A stretch of 64,000 nucleotides of DNA from Clytia hemisphaerica. Taxonomy: Eukaryota; Cnidaria; Hydrozoa; Leptothecata; Clytiidae. The notes under the pieces are model-generated. The model made no database searches. It was not told the DNA's origin and saw only the letters and a list, made by a program, of their open reading frames with translations. Location of the stretch: contig CACVBU010000276.1 in NCBI GenBank assembly GCA_902728285.1, positions 372,001 to 436,000 of the forward strand. The letters run 5' to 3'. This document shows positions 1 through 13,600 of the stretch, in pieces. Made by a program: the position numbers and the translations under genes. Within the stretch, counting starts at the first letter, position 1. The number at the start of each line of letters is the position of its first letter.

Positions 1-836
1 TTTTATAACTCAGATAGAGTGTTATATTCCTGAGATTCACTCTTGTAAGAACGTTGTCACATAATTTCTTTCTTTTTTGTACTGGAACCAAGGATGATGT
101 GGTGAATGCTAGTGTATATGGTATACATGAATACACAACTTTTTGATTAATTTAAAAGAAAAGGGATCAGGATTAAAACGTAATATTAATGCTAAAATCA
201 TTATTGTTCAGCCACTGCTTATCTGCCTGCTTAAAGTGAATATTCTTTTATCATCATAAATCATAACTAGAAATTACATAGAAAATTCAAAAGTTGGTTT
301 TTATTACTTTAAAAAAAGTTTGAATGAAGTTTAAAAACGTTAGAGTTTTGTTAAATGTTGTTGAATGAGTTTCTCCAGCTTGGAAAATTACCAGAACTTA
401 ACAGGAAGTTTTGCTAAGCTACCCAATACCTTTTCAGGAAATAGATTGTAATTATTTTCAATATTTGTTGAGTGACTGAAAGATCTTTGACATAGTAGTG
501 GTTTGTGAAGGTTAGACTTAGTATCAATAAACTCACTCACAATGCATATAAAATACTTACTCCATTTATAATCTATCTATTAGACACTCATAAAAGATTC
601 ATGATCTTTTAACGGGTCATAGTAAAAACAGTTTCATTTTTTATTTTGAAAAAGATTATCACGTTTGGTAATTTTTTCCTTCTTTTTACATTTTATCAAG
701 ATGGTTCTATACTTGAATAATAGGAAGAGACTTCTCAAATAACTTGTTCCAACAGTTTTCATTATGAATTTTTAATTGTTTCCCCTCTGTAGTCACTCTT
801 TGGATCAAGAAGATTAATTCCCTTTCTTCTTTTTTA
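1..836. other. Intergenic, no gene seen
   Basis: AT-rich sequence with no convincing open frame or RNA gene. Near its end, a pyrimidine tract followed by AG at 835-837 looks like a 3' splice acceptor, so the 5' UTR of RTK-A probably begins just after it. Nothing else can be supported. Confidence 0.5.
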
Positions 837-975
837 GAAATTCAACAAAAAAACATTGGAAAATATCAAAATCATCAAAAAATTTGTTCAACTAAGATGC
901 AATATTTATTTTGCTAGAAAGGAGGAAAGTAGGAGCAGGTAGATTACTCTCAACCCAATGAACAGCAGATGAAAG

Positions 976-3900
976 ATGATGAATTTGTCAAACAAACTGT
1001 CAACACTTCTGTTATGTTTGGCACTCATCACACCCTCTTTTTCAGTCACGCCAAATGGAGGTAAAACTTAACATTTTCAAAGTAGGGCTTTATATTAAAG
1101 TGATAAGCATGATGATCATAAGTAATTTATTTGTTAAATATTTAGGTAATTTTTTCGCTACTCAAATCATCTGCCCTTGATAACAACCAGGTAAATATGA
1201 AGCTGTGATAAAAATTAATAAAAAGATCCTAGAATTCAGTTGGTCTGTATATATTTACCATGTGGACATAGCACCAGAGTATTGTTCATGCTTTAGGAGT
1301 CCTTCAGCAAACCTTATTTTTTATATTTCAGAGGCTTTCAAATTCACAGCAAAAGCCTGGACAGTGCAATTCTTTGAACCACGTGCTTACTCACATCCAG
1401 GAGATTCCTTCATCTTCGATTGCAGTACCAATGACCCTGAAGCAACTGTAACTTTACAAAGAGCTGAACTACGTGGTGGTAATTCGTATAAAGATGCTCT
1501 CGCAGACTTTGGTAATAGAATAACAGTGATGCCTGGCAAGCAGAAATTCTCCTTGGGAAATGTCATTGAAGAAGATTATGCAAATTATGGTTGCAAAGCT
1601 GTCGACCAATCAAACAAAGAAATATTATTGACCCTTGGTCGTCTCATTGTGAATAAAGTCCCTAGGACTATTGAGCCTGAGATTATACCTCAAGAGGCTG
1701 TATATAAAATCGAAACTAATGGTAATGATAAGATATCGTGTAAAGCACAAGGTGCCATTGGTGTTAGTGAATCTTACTTGAATTGGTATCGTGAAGACAG
1801 CTCTGGTCAAAGAACTTTACTAAATGGTGACCGTGTTGAACGTAAAGAAGAAACGACTACGACAGCTTACATTGACGTGGAAGTGTTACTTTTTAAGAAC
1901 TTTCAAAAAGCAGACACTGGGAAATATGTCTGTGTGAGGAAAGTGTTGAATAACCCTGAAACTGAAAAATCAATCACTATTGAACTTGAAGGTACGTATC
2001 AAACATTTTGCAAGCAAAATACACTAAACAGATATTAGTTTTTGGATTTAAAATTAAAAGATTTAAACGAAAAATTTGATGTAAATTATGAATATATTTT
2101 ATATTGAAATTCAATGTTTTCGAGTTTTCAGAGAGAGATGGACATAATTTTGATAGTAGAGAGAAATTATTTTCAAAAAACTGTAAACCAAAGGTATAAT
2201 CAGCGCAAAATTCTGATACTGTTCTAAAACACTATAATTTTCTCACTTTTCCCCTTTTTAGAAAATGTTTCGCCAAAGATCACATTCCCAAACAACCCGA
2301 ATGGTATACAAATTGCCAATATCGGTGATCAGATCTTTCTTTCTTGTGATGTCACTGGGTCTCCCAAACCAAAGAAATACTGGCGTAGAAATGGAGTGAA
2401 TATACACGACTGCCCCAATACACAAGAACCGAGATGCACTTATACTATTCGAAAGACGTCTTTCCCTGAAAATAATGGGATCTATGAATGTGTTGGGGAG
2501 AACATAGTCATGAATAGTGCTAAAGAACTAACAGTAGAAGTTCAAGGTAAATACAGTTTTTGGCTTCAATTCTGTTCAATTTTCTCATGTATCTTAAGAA
2601 ATTTTCGATCTACAAGCACTATTATGAATGTGTTGTTTTGCCTTTGGAGGAAAGGTTGGAGAAGACAAATCTAGGGAGTTTTATTCATTTTTGAAAACTC
2701 CATAAAACTCTCTATAGTAATATTGGCAGTATAGTGGTATTATTTGTGTGTAATCAATGAGATGTTATTGTCATGATTAAAGTGATTGAACGTGATTATC
2801 ACCACGATTCTAATCCTCCAATATAATGTCAAATAAATAGAAGTTTCGTGAAAGGGGAATGCATATCTAATAAACTTCTACTCACTAAAAGTTAGGAAAA
2901 AAGGCTAGACGATTTTACAAAGGAAAGAGTAAAAAACTAAACAAAATAGTTACAAGAACCAAAAGACATGAATTGATATCTTTTGACCATTTTTAGCTTT
3001 TTTCTATTGGTAATTTTAGTACCACCAAAGTTAAAGAAGCCTACAACGACAATAGTTGCAAACACCAAAGAAGACCGAGAATTACTATGTGAACTTTCAG
3101 AAGGCAATCCTTTACCAACCTTCAAATGGGAACAACAAGCTCACTCATGCATCAATACTGACGATTGTGATCCTCTTGATGATCAATGGAAACCTGTATC
3201 ACAGGTACTTGAGTGCTTTTATTTAACAATCGAGATTTTAATCTTGGATTAATTTTAGAATACCAGTAAAAAACTTCAACCTTCGTCTGTTGACAGGCAT
3301 TATTGTAATGTTCATAGCAGTTCTGGTTATCATATTCATCTGATTTACTTTTTAACACCACTCTATAGAACCTTTGTCTCTTCTTGCAAATAGCTAATTT
3401 CACTCGGGGTTTTTTCATGCTTTTTTACGCCATGAATTTTTCTGCCTGGTATGTAATAAAGGTTCCCTCTAAAACACGTTGGAGAAAATGGTCCGTTAGG
3501 ATTTATGAGCAACCAACCAATCGTTTCGTTAGTTTGAGATCCACGAACATTTTCACTAGGTTGAACTCCAAAATGGGTGTGTAGTCTTTTCAACCAAATC
3601 TCATTTTACTATCAACAGCAATACCCACCAGCTTCCACGACCACCAAAGAGAGCTCCACAATCGCGACAGCTACCACTGCCACATTCTTCTATCGATGTT
3701 CCATCACCAACAATGCAGGCTCAGACCAACATGTTATCACTGTTTATAGAAAAGGTTGGTGAGGTTTTTGAAAGTAGAACACTGGCTGCTAAATACATTT
3801 GGCACTCCATGAAACTCACTTAAAAAGATAAAGGAGACCCTCTTGTTCCAGTTTTGGAGACGCAATTTAGATTAGAGAGCTGTACTTTTTCAGATTAGCT

Positions 3901-6900
3901 CAGAATAATTTAGAATGTTCAGATTTTATGCAATATTTTCCTGTTTTACTTATACCTTTAAAATAGTTCTTTCTAGTCCACAGCTGTCCCTACGTATTAT
4001 AAAAAGTTCAACTCGTATATTTTTTTTTGGATAACGTTTATAAACATTTCTTTTCCTTTTGGAATTACTTTTGACTTCAAGCAGTGATTCTCAATAGCAT
4101 AGTTCATGTTTGTGTCTTTTGTTCGCTTTTTACTACTAAGGGAGATTCTTCTCTGATTTTTTCTTTCTCCTTGTAAAATTGAAAATTTTGAAAACATAGA
4201 TTATAATTATTGAAAAAGAAAAAAAGGGAGAAGATGAGGTCCCCAAAAAAGTATAGAAATGTAAAAAAAAATTCACTTCCCTTCTTTGTTGTTAAAATTC
4301 TTGTTGGAGAGAACTATACGAGCCAATTTTGACTGCATTGCATTTTTTAATGTTTAAATAGTGGCTTTCTATATACGACATAATCTTTTCTGACTACATG
4401 TCTTTTGTCATCACTTATGACGATTATTTCTGTGGTTGCATGACAGTTGATTGACACAATAAAGGGGAGAGTCGAAAAAAGAGTAGAGAATTTATTAAGA
4501 AATTTATGTTTTTAGAAATGTGTGTGTAGGATAAGGGAGGAACTTTTTTACCTTTATTATGGTATTTTTGTACAGGAGTGTGTACATAAGGTAGTTTATA
4601 TTATGTCTGTGAAGTATATGCATGACAATAATAATTGTTTGAACAGGAAACTTAATTTATAGATTTAGGCAGTATTTAGATACGTCAAGAAAAGAGGCCT
4701 TGGTAATCTATTTTAGATGAATTTCCCATATTTTGATCAATTTTGTTGCACGATTGGAATGCCATAACCAGGTAACGCTTTCATCTTGAATTTCAATCAC
4801 CTGTTTTATACAGACAAAACTTTAAAACAGCTCTTTTTTCCTTTGTTTCTTTTCAGAGGAGGCTGTTCCCCAATTCTTTATCGAATCTAACGCCAATGTT
4901 ATTAACAGAGACGATGAACTAAGCGTCAAATGTGTAGCCGATTTGTACATCTATAAGGATATCACTATCAAGCGCAATGGTGACGAAATTCAAGGGCTGC
5001 AAGCTTTGGAGGCCAACCAAACCAGGGTCAAGAGTTTATCCAAAAAAGCTGATCTCGCTGATAATGGAGATTACACCTGTGTTGGTTCACTCAAACGAGG
5101 TGGCCAGAAAACTAAAGAGCTCAAGATAAAAGTCATTGGTATGTATAGCTCCATGTTTTGAAAGTACTTGTTAAAAAGCCTAGAAAAACAGTCATTTTTG
5201 CAACTCAAGTAAACTATTAGTTGGTATACATGACTGCAAACTGTGAATCATTAATAGAAACATAGTTTAAATTTGAGTCATTATTTGATGTATTTTTTTT
5301 TCCAGAAATCACAAAACCAGTTATTGTTAGCCTTAAAGACATAACGGTCTCGCAAGACTCCAAGAACAATCAAATTTTAACTTGTCAAGTCACTGGGAAC
5401 CCCAGACCTGAGATTAAATGGAGCAAAGAAAACAAAGCCTTGACTAGCCTGGATATTGCAGACGAATCGAGTTGTGATAGGCTAGTATCTGGTATCTATA
5501 AGTTGACATCTCAACCCAATGCTTTAGTCATCTGTTCAATGGACTATCGACAACATGCTGGCTCCTATGAATGTACTGCTACAAATACATTAAGTTCTGT
5601 AAAACAAACAATGAAGCTCACCATAACAGGTTAGTTTCTTAAGATTCACTTCCTTGTATAATGATAACTTTTTCCTAGAATACCAAACAGGAATTCTTTC
5701 GTCAGGGACAGCGTCGTGTTGATGAAACCATTACGTTAATTGTGGCATATTGTCAAATTATGATTAGTAATTAGGTATCTTTTGAAATATTCTTTGCCCT
5801 TAGAAATCTTTTTTTTGCTGTCAAGCTACACGCTTTTTGAAAGCGAAGACTGTTTCACTTCATTTGTAATTTGATCCGGCGAATGATTGCCAACTATGAT
5901 TGATATATTGAACAGTAACGTTGTCTCAGCTGACCAATAGCTTTTTACCAAAATCAAAACTTTTCCGTTTTAGTGGATTTTTGTGTAGGTGCTCACTCTT
6001 TCTTTTCCCTTTAGCCAAACCACGAATAGTGAACTGGTTCAACGAAACTGTGATCGGAGTTATCGAAGACGAGAAAGAGAAACCAGCATTGACGTGTACT
6101 GCTGAAGGTTATCCAACACCTAAAGTCATTTGGCGTAGAAATTCCTCTTTTGTGTTGACTGAAGGCTCTGGTGAAGCTGTCTACCAGATCGTCAATATTG
6201 ATGCTGAAACTACTGGCAAATATGAGTGTTTTGCTGAGAACACCATGGGTAGTGATCTGAAGATTAAATCTGTACTGGTGCTAGGTCAAAGTAAGTGAAG
6301 ATTTTTTTTGACTATATTTTGATTTTAATTCCATATTAGTTAGTGTCTTGACAATTAATAAAGTAGTCTAGTCTTGTCTTATAGTCAAGACCGAAAATTT
6401 GCGTTAAAGGTTTTTTGAAGACTTGAAACTATACTTTTATTTATTATTCCATACTCTCTTTGAAAGGAAATGACATTTGAAAACCGGTTTTCAAATAAAA
6501 TATTCACCTAATATTCATCTAAGACGCCCAAATCATTAAGAATTTCACATCAACCTTTATGACATTCTAGGTCCTGCAGCAGCGACAAATTTCATCGAAA
6601 ACAAAACCACGTTGACGGGCATTATTGTGGCGTTTATAGCAGTGCTCATCATCATTTTCATATTGGTTTTATTATATAAACGACACTTGAAGAAACAATA
6701 TGCGTTGTTCCTCGAACCTAACAAGAATTTTGTGGTAAGCCCAATTCTTTTAGCAGTTAGTAAAAATACCTTTGACAGTAAAAATACCTTTGGAAACTTG
6801 TGGAGTGTGTTAGTATAAGAACGCTTCAGAATAGTGATAAAACTACCTAAAATGACATAGCTACAGATTAATCTTAGGGATTCTTAAACTTTATTTTAAC

Positions 6901-9900
6901 CATACGATCTAATTTTCCCCCTGAAAGATGACGTCATAATGGCTGACCCTTTATCCGTACTCTCGAATTTAAACTTTTCATCATCGGTTATTTTTTTCAA
7001 CTTTAGCTTACTTTGCATTGTTTTCTTTCATTTTCAGATTGATCCAAACAAAACACTGTTCGATCAGAGCAGTGAGCTCCCATATGATATGGTTTGGGAA
7101 TTTCCACGTGAAAGAGTTACACTGGGTGAAAATTTAGGCTCTGGAGCTTTTGGTGTCGTCAAAATGGCTGAAGCTGAGGGAATAGCAGGTATGTTTTGTT
7201 AGTCGATTAACGGGGGTTAATTGATTTAGACGGTACTAATTATTGCTTTTTAGTCCATAGGCGGATTTAATATCCAAAATCAAGTTGGATGCCTATTGAT
7301 TTTGTTTGAATCGTTCAATAATTTCCCTTAACAGGTTTTAGACCAAGAGACAATTCGGCCCAGGCCAAAAAGAGGCGAAAAGCGATCCAGAAATCACGTC
7401 GCTACCACCAAATCAAAGATAAGAAGGAAATAAACGGTGGTTATAAACAAAGCAACTTGGATACAGTTGCTGTCAAAACACTGAAAGGTATGTTGAGTAT
7501 TTCTAGAACTTTGTTTGTTAAAGTAATTCGAGAAGCTGTTACACGCCCCATTTTTACAACTACTCTGTTCTGCTTAATACGTACAAACTTCTCTTAAGTA
7601 CATAATATTGGAAGTGATACCTTTAATGATTCTTTTTGTTTTGTCTTTGAGATTTCTTAGTCTTTCTGAATTTTAAAATGGAGCCTCTTTAGTATATAAT
7701 TTTGTATGTTGTGAAATTTTAGAAGAACGCTTTTTATTGAAGGTTACACGTTCTCAGGAAATAGCATGTTTCTTACGTCGTGACATTGCAACCTTTGTGG
7801 GAATCTTTCGCAATCATTTTATTGGAATAATGGTTTAGTGAGTAGTCTGGCATGAGTTTTATGATTCTGAGATGAATGCAATAAGCCATTGTTTAAAGTA
7901 TTGGTTATAAATCATAACTTCCAATTTTTCTACTTCTAACCGTTCAGATGAGACCAGTGAAAGCGAGTATAAAGACTTGGCATCTGAACTTAAAATCTTG
8001 ATCCATCTTGGTGAACACAAGAACATCGTCAACTTGTTGGGTGCTTGTACGACAGGCAATGCTAAACTCCTTGTCATTTTGGAGTACTGCTCCAATGGGA
8101 ACTTACTATCCTACCTACGTGAACGTAGAGAGATCTTTCAACCACAATGGTCACCGAGAAGTAAAGATGTCAGTGTCACTTTCACCTACACCGATTTAGT
8201 ACATATTGCTTGTCAGATTAGCGATGGAATGGAATTTCTGCAAGCTAAAAAGGTAGCTTTGATTTTTGGGGCCAAAATAATTTCCCCTCAGTAATTTTCC
8301 TAGGGAACCCTCTCATCAGATTTTAATTGTGTGTCTGCATAGAAGTATAAGGCACTTTATTCTTTGTTAGTTGTTGATGAAAGTGTCACTGAGAACTATC
8401 TTCTGTCATGCAGCTTTCTTATAAGAAACTTTTTTATTCCCATTGATCAATTTGAAACTTCAATCTGTCATCGATTGTAAAATTACGAAATGGATAAAGT
8501 AATTTGAGGCCCCTGAAGTGGAAAAATATACACATGTTTTGTCGATTATCAGACTGTCATGATGAACGCATGGAGTTTAGAATTTCATATTTTATTTCAA
8601 TGTCGACCCTTCAGGCTTTCAATAGTAAAATTTCAAGTTAGTTTTGTTGTTAAGAATATCAGCCAATTTTCTGGTTGAGAAATAAGGCGAAAACAACGAA
8701 TTAGTACACACTTTAAGCGTGTGGACTTAATGCTCGCCCGTCTTTTATTAAAAGGGCGTCCATGGACTGAGAAGAATACTTTATATCTTTATGGTCAAAG
8801 CTTTTACATACATGTATTTCATAGTTTACGATAATAGTCATTGAGTCGCAAGTTACTTTACCTTAATCCTTTTAACTCTCTCGTTCACCATTTATAGTGC
8901 GTACACAGAGATTTGGCAGCCCGAAATATTCTAGTGGACGAGAACCACAACATGAAGATTGCTGACTTTGGTCTTGCACGTGACATCTACAAAGATGAAT
9001 TCTATCTGAAGAACACAACAGGACTACTACCCATCAAGTGGATGGCTCCTGAATCGTTATTTGATCGTGTGTTCACAACTTCCAGTGATGTGTAAGTGTT
9101 GTTCTTTGTGTGTAAGCTTTTTTAATTTCCTCTTTTCTTGTTCAACCCGTTCAACCCTAAAATCATACCGGTTGACCATCAAAAAAGTATCTGTCTTTGA
9201 TAACCAACTGCGTCAAAAATTATGTAAATTTTTACCGAATAATTTTTCGACTGTTAAAAAAGAAGCCCTAGCTCAAGCAGAGGAATGTAAAGTCTAAAGA
9301 GATGGAAAAACAGCTTCATGAAAACAATGGAAAAACGGCTCGTCGTATACCAGGTCTCTCGCCCTTAAGGGAGTTTATGTCGAGTAAATAGGTTTCTTTT
9401 GTTGTCGCTATAAAAAATCTGCATAATTAGTGTGTTGTGACAAAATTCTTTTGTTTCAAGCCTGATTATGCGCAAACTTTTAGGGCTTATATTTTGGGTA
9501 CACCTCTCCTATACGAAAAGGTACCTTATCTTCTTGCTCAGAATTTCCTAGCGATTCTACTGATATAACTGCATCATGACCGCACAATAATATGGAAAGC
9601 TAGAGCTCGAGAAAATTATAACTTCATCTTGATTTTACTCGACTTCTGACAGGTTTATAAGAACCAAGTTAATATCATTGCGTTAAGAATTTCTATTGCT
9701 ATACATTGGTAAAATTATTGCTCCTTATTCTTAAAAATTGAACTAGTAATCGGCAAAAAAGGAAAAACAAATTTTCATTTTTATCGTCAAATCATGTAGA
9801 AACCGTCCGATTTGTATGGCGAGCCGTCTTTTCTGGACTTTCATTTAATGACCTAATCAGCGTTTTTACAATAGAATTTTCAATAGAAGTTATCTTTGAA

Positions 9901-12303
9901 CTTTGAGTAATCAGAAAAGCTGTTTTTCCATCTCTTTACATTCCTCTGGCTCAAGAGACGGTCACTATGTGATTACTCGGTACTAATTCTGTTAAAACCG
10001 AAATTTCCCAATAATTACTGCGTTAATGTGAAGGCAGATTAGTTCAGCTATCAAAAGTTTGAGTACTACATGAATACTATCCTTCTATTACATCTAGTTC
10101 TTTGTATAAGGAAGAAATGATTTCATTAACACGATGTTCTCCTTTTTTAGCTGGTCGTTCGGCATTCTTCTCTGGGAGACGTTTACTCTTGGTGGATCAC
10201 CTTATCCAGGACTTCCAACAGATGATTTGTATGGTTATCTAGAGAATGGTGGTCGCATGAAACGGCCTGATATTTGTCCTAAAGACGTGTACTCTGTCAT
10301 GATGGAATGTTGGGAGAAAAGTCCGTACAGGAGACCGATGTTTTCACAGATCAGCACAAAATTGAATTACATCTTGACTAATCATGTTCCAAACGTAAGT
10401 GACTTTTAATCTAAAATAAACAAACAGCGCAACTTTTTTCAGGCTTTGAAAGCTATATAGTATTTGATTGAAAATTTTCTAGTTTCTGAGTGTTGGAATT
10501 ATTTTGAAATTTTGATTGATTGATTGATTTCTTTTAAAGGAACTATCAGATAGTTTGAGAGCTTTTCCAGTGTCGAGATATTTAAGTTTGTCCTTTTTGG
10601 CAGGAACACAAAACTTGCTCTGACCATGGATGAAAGCCTGGATCTGTCTATTGTGTAGACTAAAATTTCTTAAGAAGTTGTACTAATTATTAACAACGTC
10701 GCTTGAATCACAATCCGATTTTAGGGTTCATACATGGACATGACACAGGCTCAAAATGCGTTATCAACAACACCTGACGAAGAGACTGAAGAAGACCCAC
10801 CACAAGACACTACAACCAAACCACTTCTCGAGGATACAGACGACCACAACTCAGACAACAAATCGACCAGCAATACAAATGAGGATAAGAAATCATCATT
10901 GAGTCGAGCTGACAGTTTCAATTCAACAGAATATTTAGAAGCAATGAGTAATGGTAAGACACCACAGAAATATGGTAAAGTTGCCGGCGATGAGGAGGAT
11001 GACGATGACTATGTGGATCCACTCAACAGTACCAGTATCTTCAATTCACCCAAAGGTGAAACTTATGTCCCTCCACCTGATGAGTAAGTCTTGTTTTTTT
11101 TTTACTTATCTAAAACGCTCTGTTATTTTATCTAGCTCTTCTTTATAGGGTCACTTCTCCCAAGTATTTAGCTTTTGTGCGATTTCCTAAGAAATTGGGT
11201 GTTTTAGAATCCATAAAGTGTTGAAATGCCTTTCGTTCTTCAGTTTATTCTTATAAAAAAGTGCATCAATCACAAGCAGAATACATTAGTGTATAAGGTA
11301 CTGAGTTAGTTCTACTACTCGAAAGCTCGTGTTGAAATACTCTAGTCTAATAATGTTTACTATGTACTCTCATGTCAGTTTACTTTACATGTATACTCTA
11401 CTCAAACAAAGTAGTACGAAGTTTTTCTCACAGAAAGTTTTCACTTTCCGAAAGATTTTCACTCTGTCTTGACATAGAATAAGCTTCGCTTTGATTTTAT
11501 GTTTGATATTTGCTTCCTTTTGGAGCCCATTTGTTTTTTTTCTTAAAAGTAACTTTAATATTAATCAGTTCCTCTTTATATCAATTCTCACCATGATTGA
11601 AATATGTTAAAATCAATTTTTGTTGAAGCTCGCTCGTGTTGGATTACAAACTTAGGAAAGTTCTGTTATTATATTTAAACAGTTAGTTTCTTTACTTAAT
11701 TGTAAGGTCTGGTAAAATCGTTTCTGAGTATGAGAAAAAAGGCGTACAAAGTGCTTAACCCAGTGTACCATTTTTTATAGAGTGACTAATAAAGTTTATG
11801 AGACATAATAATGTGCATGATTACATCTGTTTACTTTCAAAATACAAAAGTTGTAGTAGAGATTTATGATGGGTCATTATGGAATGTTGTTATTACTTAC
11901 AATAGGATAATATATATTTGGTGTTTGATTTGCTACTCATTTTAAGTCGAAGTTTTACGATTTTGCCAGAGTTTGATAAGCATTTTAGGAAGGATTTTTG
12001 AATTTAACATACTTTCAAAAAAATAAGATTTGAAAAAGGACATTAGTTTAAAATACCGCAAGGGATATTAACAGACACTGAGTTAGTTAACAGATACCGA
12101 GATTTTCAAAAGTGAATAGAATATAATTTTATATTTTCTACATTAGTTCTGAATATGAGAATTCGAATATTGGTTCACCAAAGACACCCTTGTTGTCCAC
12201 CAATGATTACGGCGATGACAATGAATACATACCAATGACTCCTGCTGATCATTACCAAAATCCCACTAGTTTCTCTTATAATGGGCTAGAAGCTGTTGTC
12301 TGA
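976..12303 (+). CDS. RTK-A: VEGFR/PDGFR-like receptor tyrosine kinase, 7 Ig domains
   Basis: Predicted receptor tyrosine kinase of 1319 aa. Exons: 976-1060, 1332-1991, 2262-2546, 3020-3204, 3619-3754, 4857-5138, 5306-5629, 6015-6290, 6571-6734, 7038-7188, 7335-7487, 7948-8252, 8898-9091, 10151-10394, 10725-11083, 12147-12303. All junctions are GT-AG and the total (3960 nt) is divisible by three. Exon 1 encodes a signal peptide (start [18 protein letters not shown]). Exon 2 carries Ig1 and Ig2 together; exon 3 Ig3; exons 4-5 Ig4; exons 6, 7 and 8 Ig5, Ig6 and Ig7. Exon 9 encodes the membrane helix (about residues 757-779) and basic stop-transfer. Exons 10-14 encode the kinase and exons 15-16 the tail. 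Seven Ig domains and the motif [20 protein letters not shown] point to the VEGFR/PDGFR group; ligand and true orthology are inference. It lies about 1.3 kb upstream of RTK-B in the same direction. First ATG at 976 chosen because a hydrophobic leader follows; ATG 979 is equally possible. Confidence 0.9.
7038..10394 (+). other. RTK-A tyrosine kinase domain exons
   Basis: Exons 10-14 encode a complete, apparently active kinase. Visible are the glycine loop GSGAFG (about residues 833-838), the ATP-anchoring lysine in VAVK (about 897), the catalytic loop HRDLAARN (Asp about 1007), DFG (Asp about 1025), the activation loop DIYKDEFY with two tyrosines, WMAPES, and [12 protein letters not shown]. The kinase insert between helices D and E is short, unlike the long insert of vertebrate PDGFR/VEGFR. 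A separate exon (7335-7487) adds a Lys/Arg-rich stretch between the glycine loop and the VAVK lysine. Confidence 0.92.
9283..9947. mobile_element. Inverted-repeat element in RTK-A intron 13
   Basis: GAGGAATGTAAAG followed by AGAGATGGAAAAACAGCTT at about 9280-9317 is matched in reverse by AAGCTGTTTTTCCATCTCT and TTTACATTCCTC at about 9917-9947. The left copy has a 4-base insertion. About 660 bp between outer ends, non-coding. Confidence 0.65.
10725..12303 (+). other. RTK-A cytoplasmic tail with docking motifs
   Basis: Two exons (10725-11083 and 12147-12303) joined in phase 2. The tail is acidic and rich in Ser/Thr/Asp. It contains YMDM and YIPM, both matching the YxxM consensus for PI3-kinase p85 SH2 binding, and YENS, matching the YxN consensus for Grb2. 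If the intron were retained, translation would stop immediately (TAA at 11087) after PPPDE, giving a shorter receptor lacking YIPM. Docking roles are inferred from consensus motifs only. Confidence 0.75.
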
Positions 12304-12835
12304 TTGGTTGGATTGTTTGAGAACTTAACGGTGATTGGTTCAGCTTGTTGGAGCTTTCCTCTGGTTGGATAGGTGATTAGAGAGCTTCGTTCCTCAAAAT
12401 GAGCTCATTAAAGTTTGGCTGATGGATACATTGAAGGTAATCTCTAAAAACCATGTTAAGTATGCAAAGCTTGAAGAATCTTACTGCAATATGACAAACC
12501 TTCTTGGAAAAATATCTTTCTGTTGGCTAAATCAGTGATCGCATTCACAGTAAGAAAGTCATTGAAATCGAAATCGAACAGCAACCTTAACCAAAAAGAA
12601 CATGCTGTATTATCGAGGTATTTTCAATGCACATCGAAATGGCATCTTGCTAACTTCAAAAATGAAAATGCTCTCCTTGATTCAAAATCAATGTACAGTT
12701 AGTCTTTTGTTTTATTTTGACCGGTCTGCAAAATATTGATTTTTTGTAAAAATGTCTACATGTTCTTAACCTTTTAGTCCATTTTACTATTTTAGTGTAT
12801 CTTTCCCAATAGAAATTATTATTTTAAATAAAACA
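12304..12835 (+). other. RTK-A 3' UTR with polyadenylation signal
   Basis: AT-rich non-coding sequence after the stop codon. An AATAAA signal lies at 12827-12832, the first good one downstream. The long low-complexity frame that follows (12910-13308, almost all Phe/Ile/Tyr) is an artefact of AT composition. Confidence 0.6.
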
Positions 12836-13531
12836 ATTGTAGTGTATATTTTTTTACCAGATAGAAAAAATCAACTCGTCTTTTTTAAAGAATTATTTTA
12901 AGAAAAAAGGTGGGGTTTATTTTTTTGAACGAAATATTTATTTTTAAAAAAATGTCAAATTATTTTTGTATAATTTACTTTTGCTTTCAACGTTATTTTT
13001 CCTATATTATTCAATTTAACATATTTTTGTATATTTTTTTTTCTACAGTGATTCTCAGAATTTTTTGTTTTTTTATCTTCAATTTCACATTACCACGGAC
13101 TTACTTGATGAAAATTTATTTTTTGAAAATACAAAAAAAATGTTCCATATTTTTACACATTCCACAGACTCCACAACCATCTTCACTTCATCTTCACGTT
13201 TTTCTACATTATTTCTTTTTTAAATTTTTTGTTTTAGGAAAATTTCAACTTTTTGTATTAAATACAATGTTTTATATTATAATAGTTTTATTTTTTCACC
13301 GATTATGACGTTTTGTACGTTAGTTTAACCTCTCATTCATTCAAATTTGTTACGTTTGTCCTTATCATAGTATTTTTTAAACTTGACTGTGTAAAATAAG
13401 TATCTTGGGAAAATGAACCCTTATAGAGATTAGGACAAAGAACCATACCCCTCAGCAGATTTTGTATCTTAATGACAAGGGCGTTTCTAATTTGATTACA
13501 GAAATTCAATGCTTTTACTCTTTTATTTCCA
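12836..13531. other. Short intergenic spacer between RTK-A and RTK-B
   Basis: Very AT-rich, T-tract dominated. No gene is visible. It ends in a strong pyrimidine tract and AG (13531-13532), a likely acceptor for the RTK-B 5' UTR exon. Confidence 0.5.
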
Positions 13532-13600
13532 GAGTGTACATATGTAAATAAATAAACAAAGAATGCATATTGGGTAGAAAATAATTACAAACGAAGAAAC

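Noticed and set aside
12910..13308. 132-codon open frame after RTK-A
   Set aside because: Nearly all Phe, Ile, Tyr and Leu; it is an AT-rich 3' flank, not a protein.
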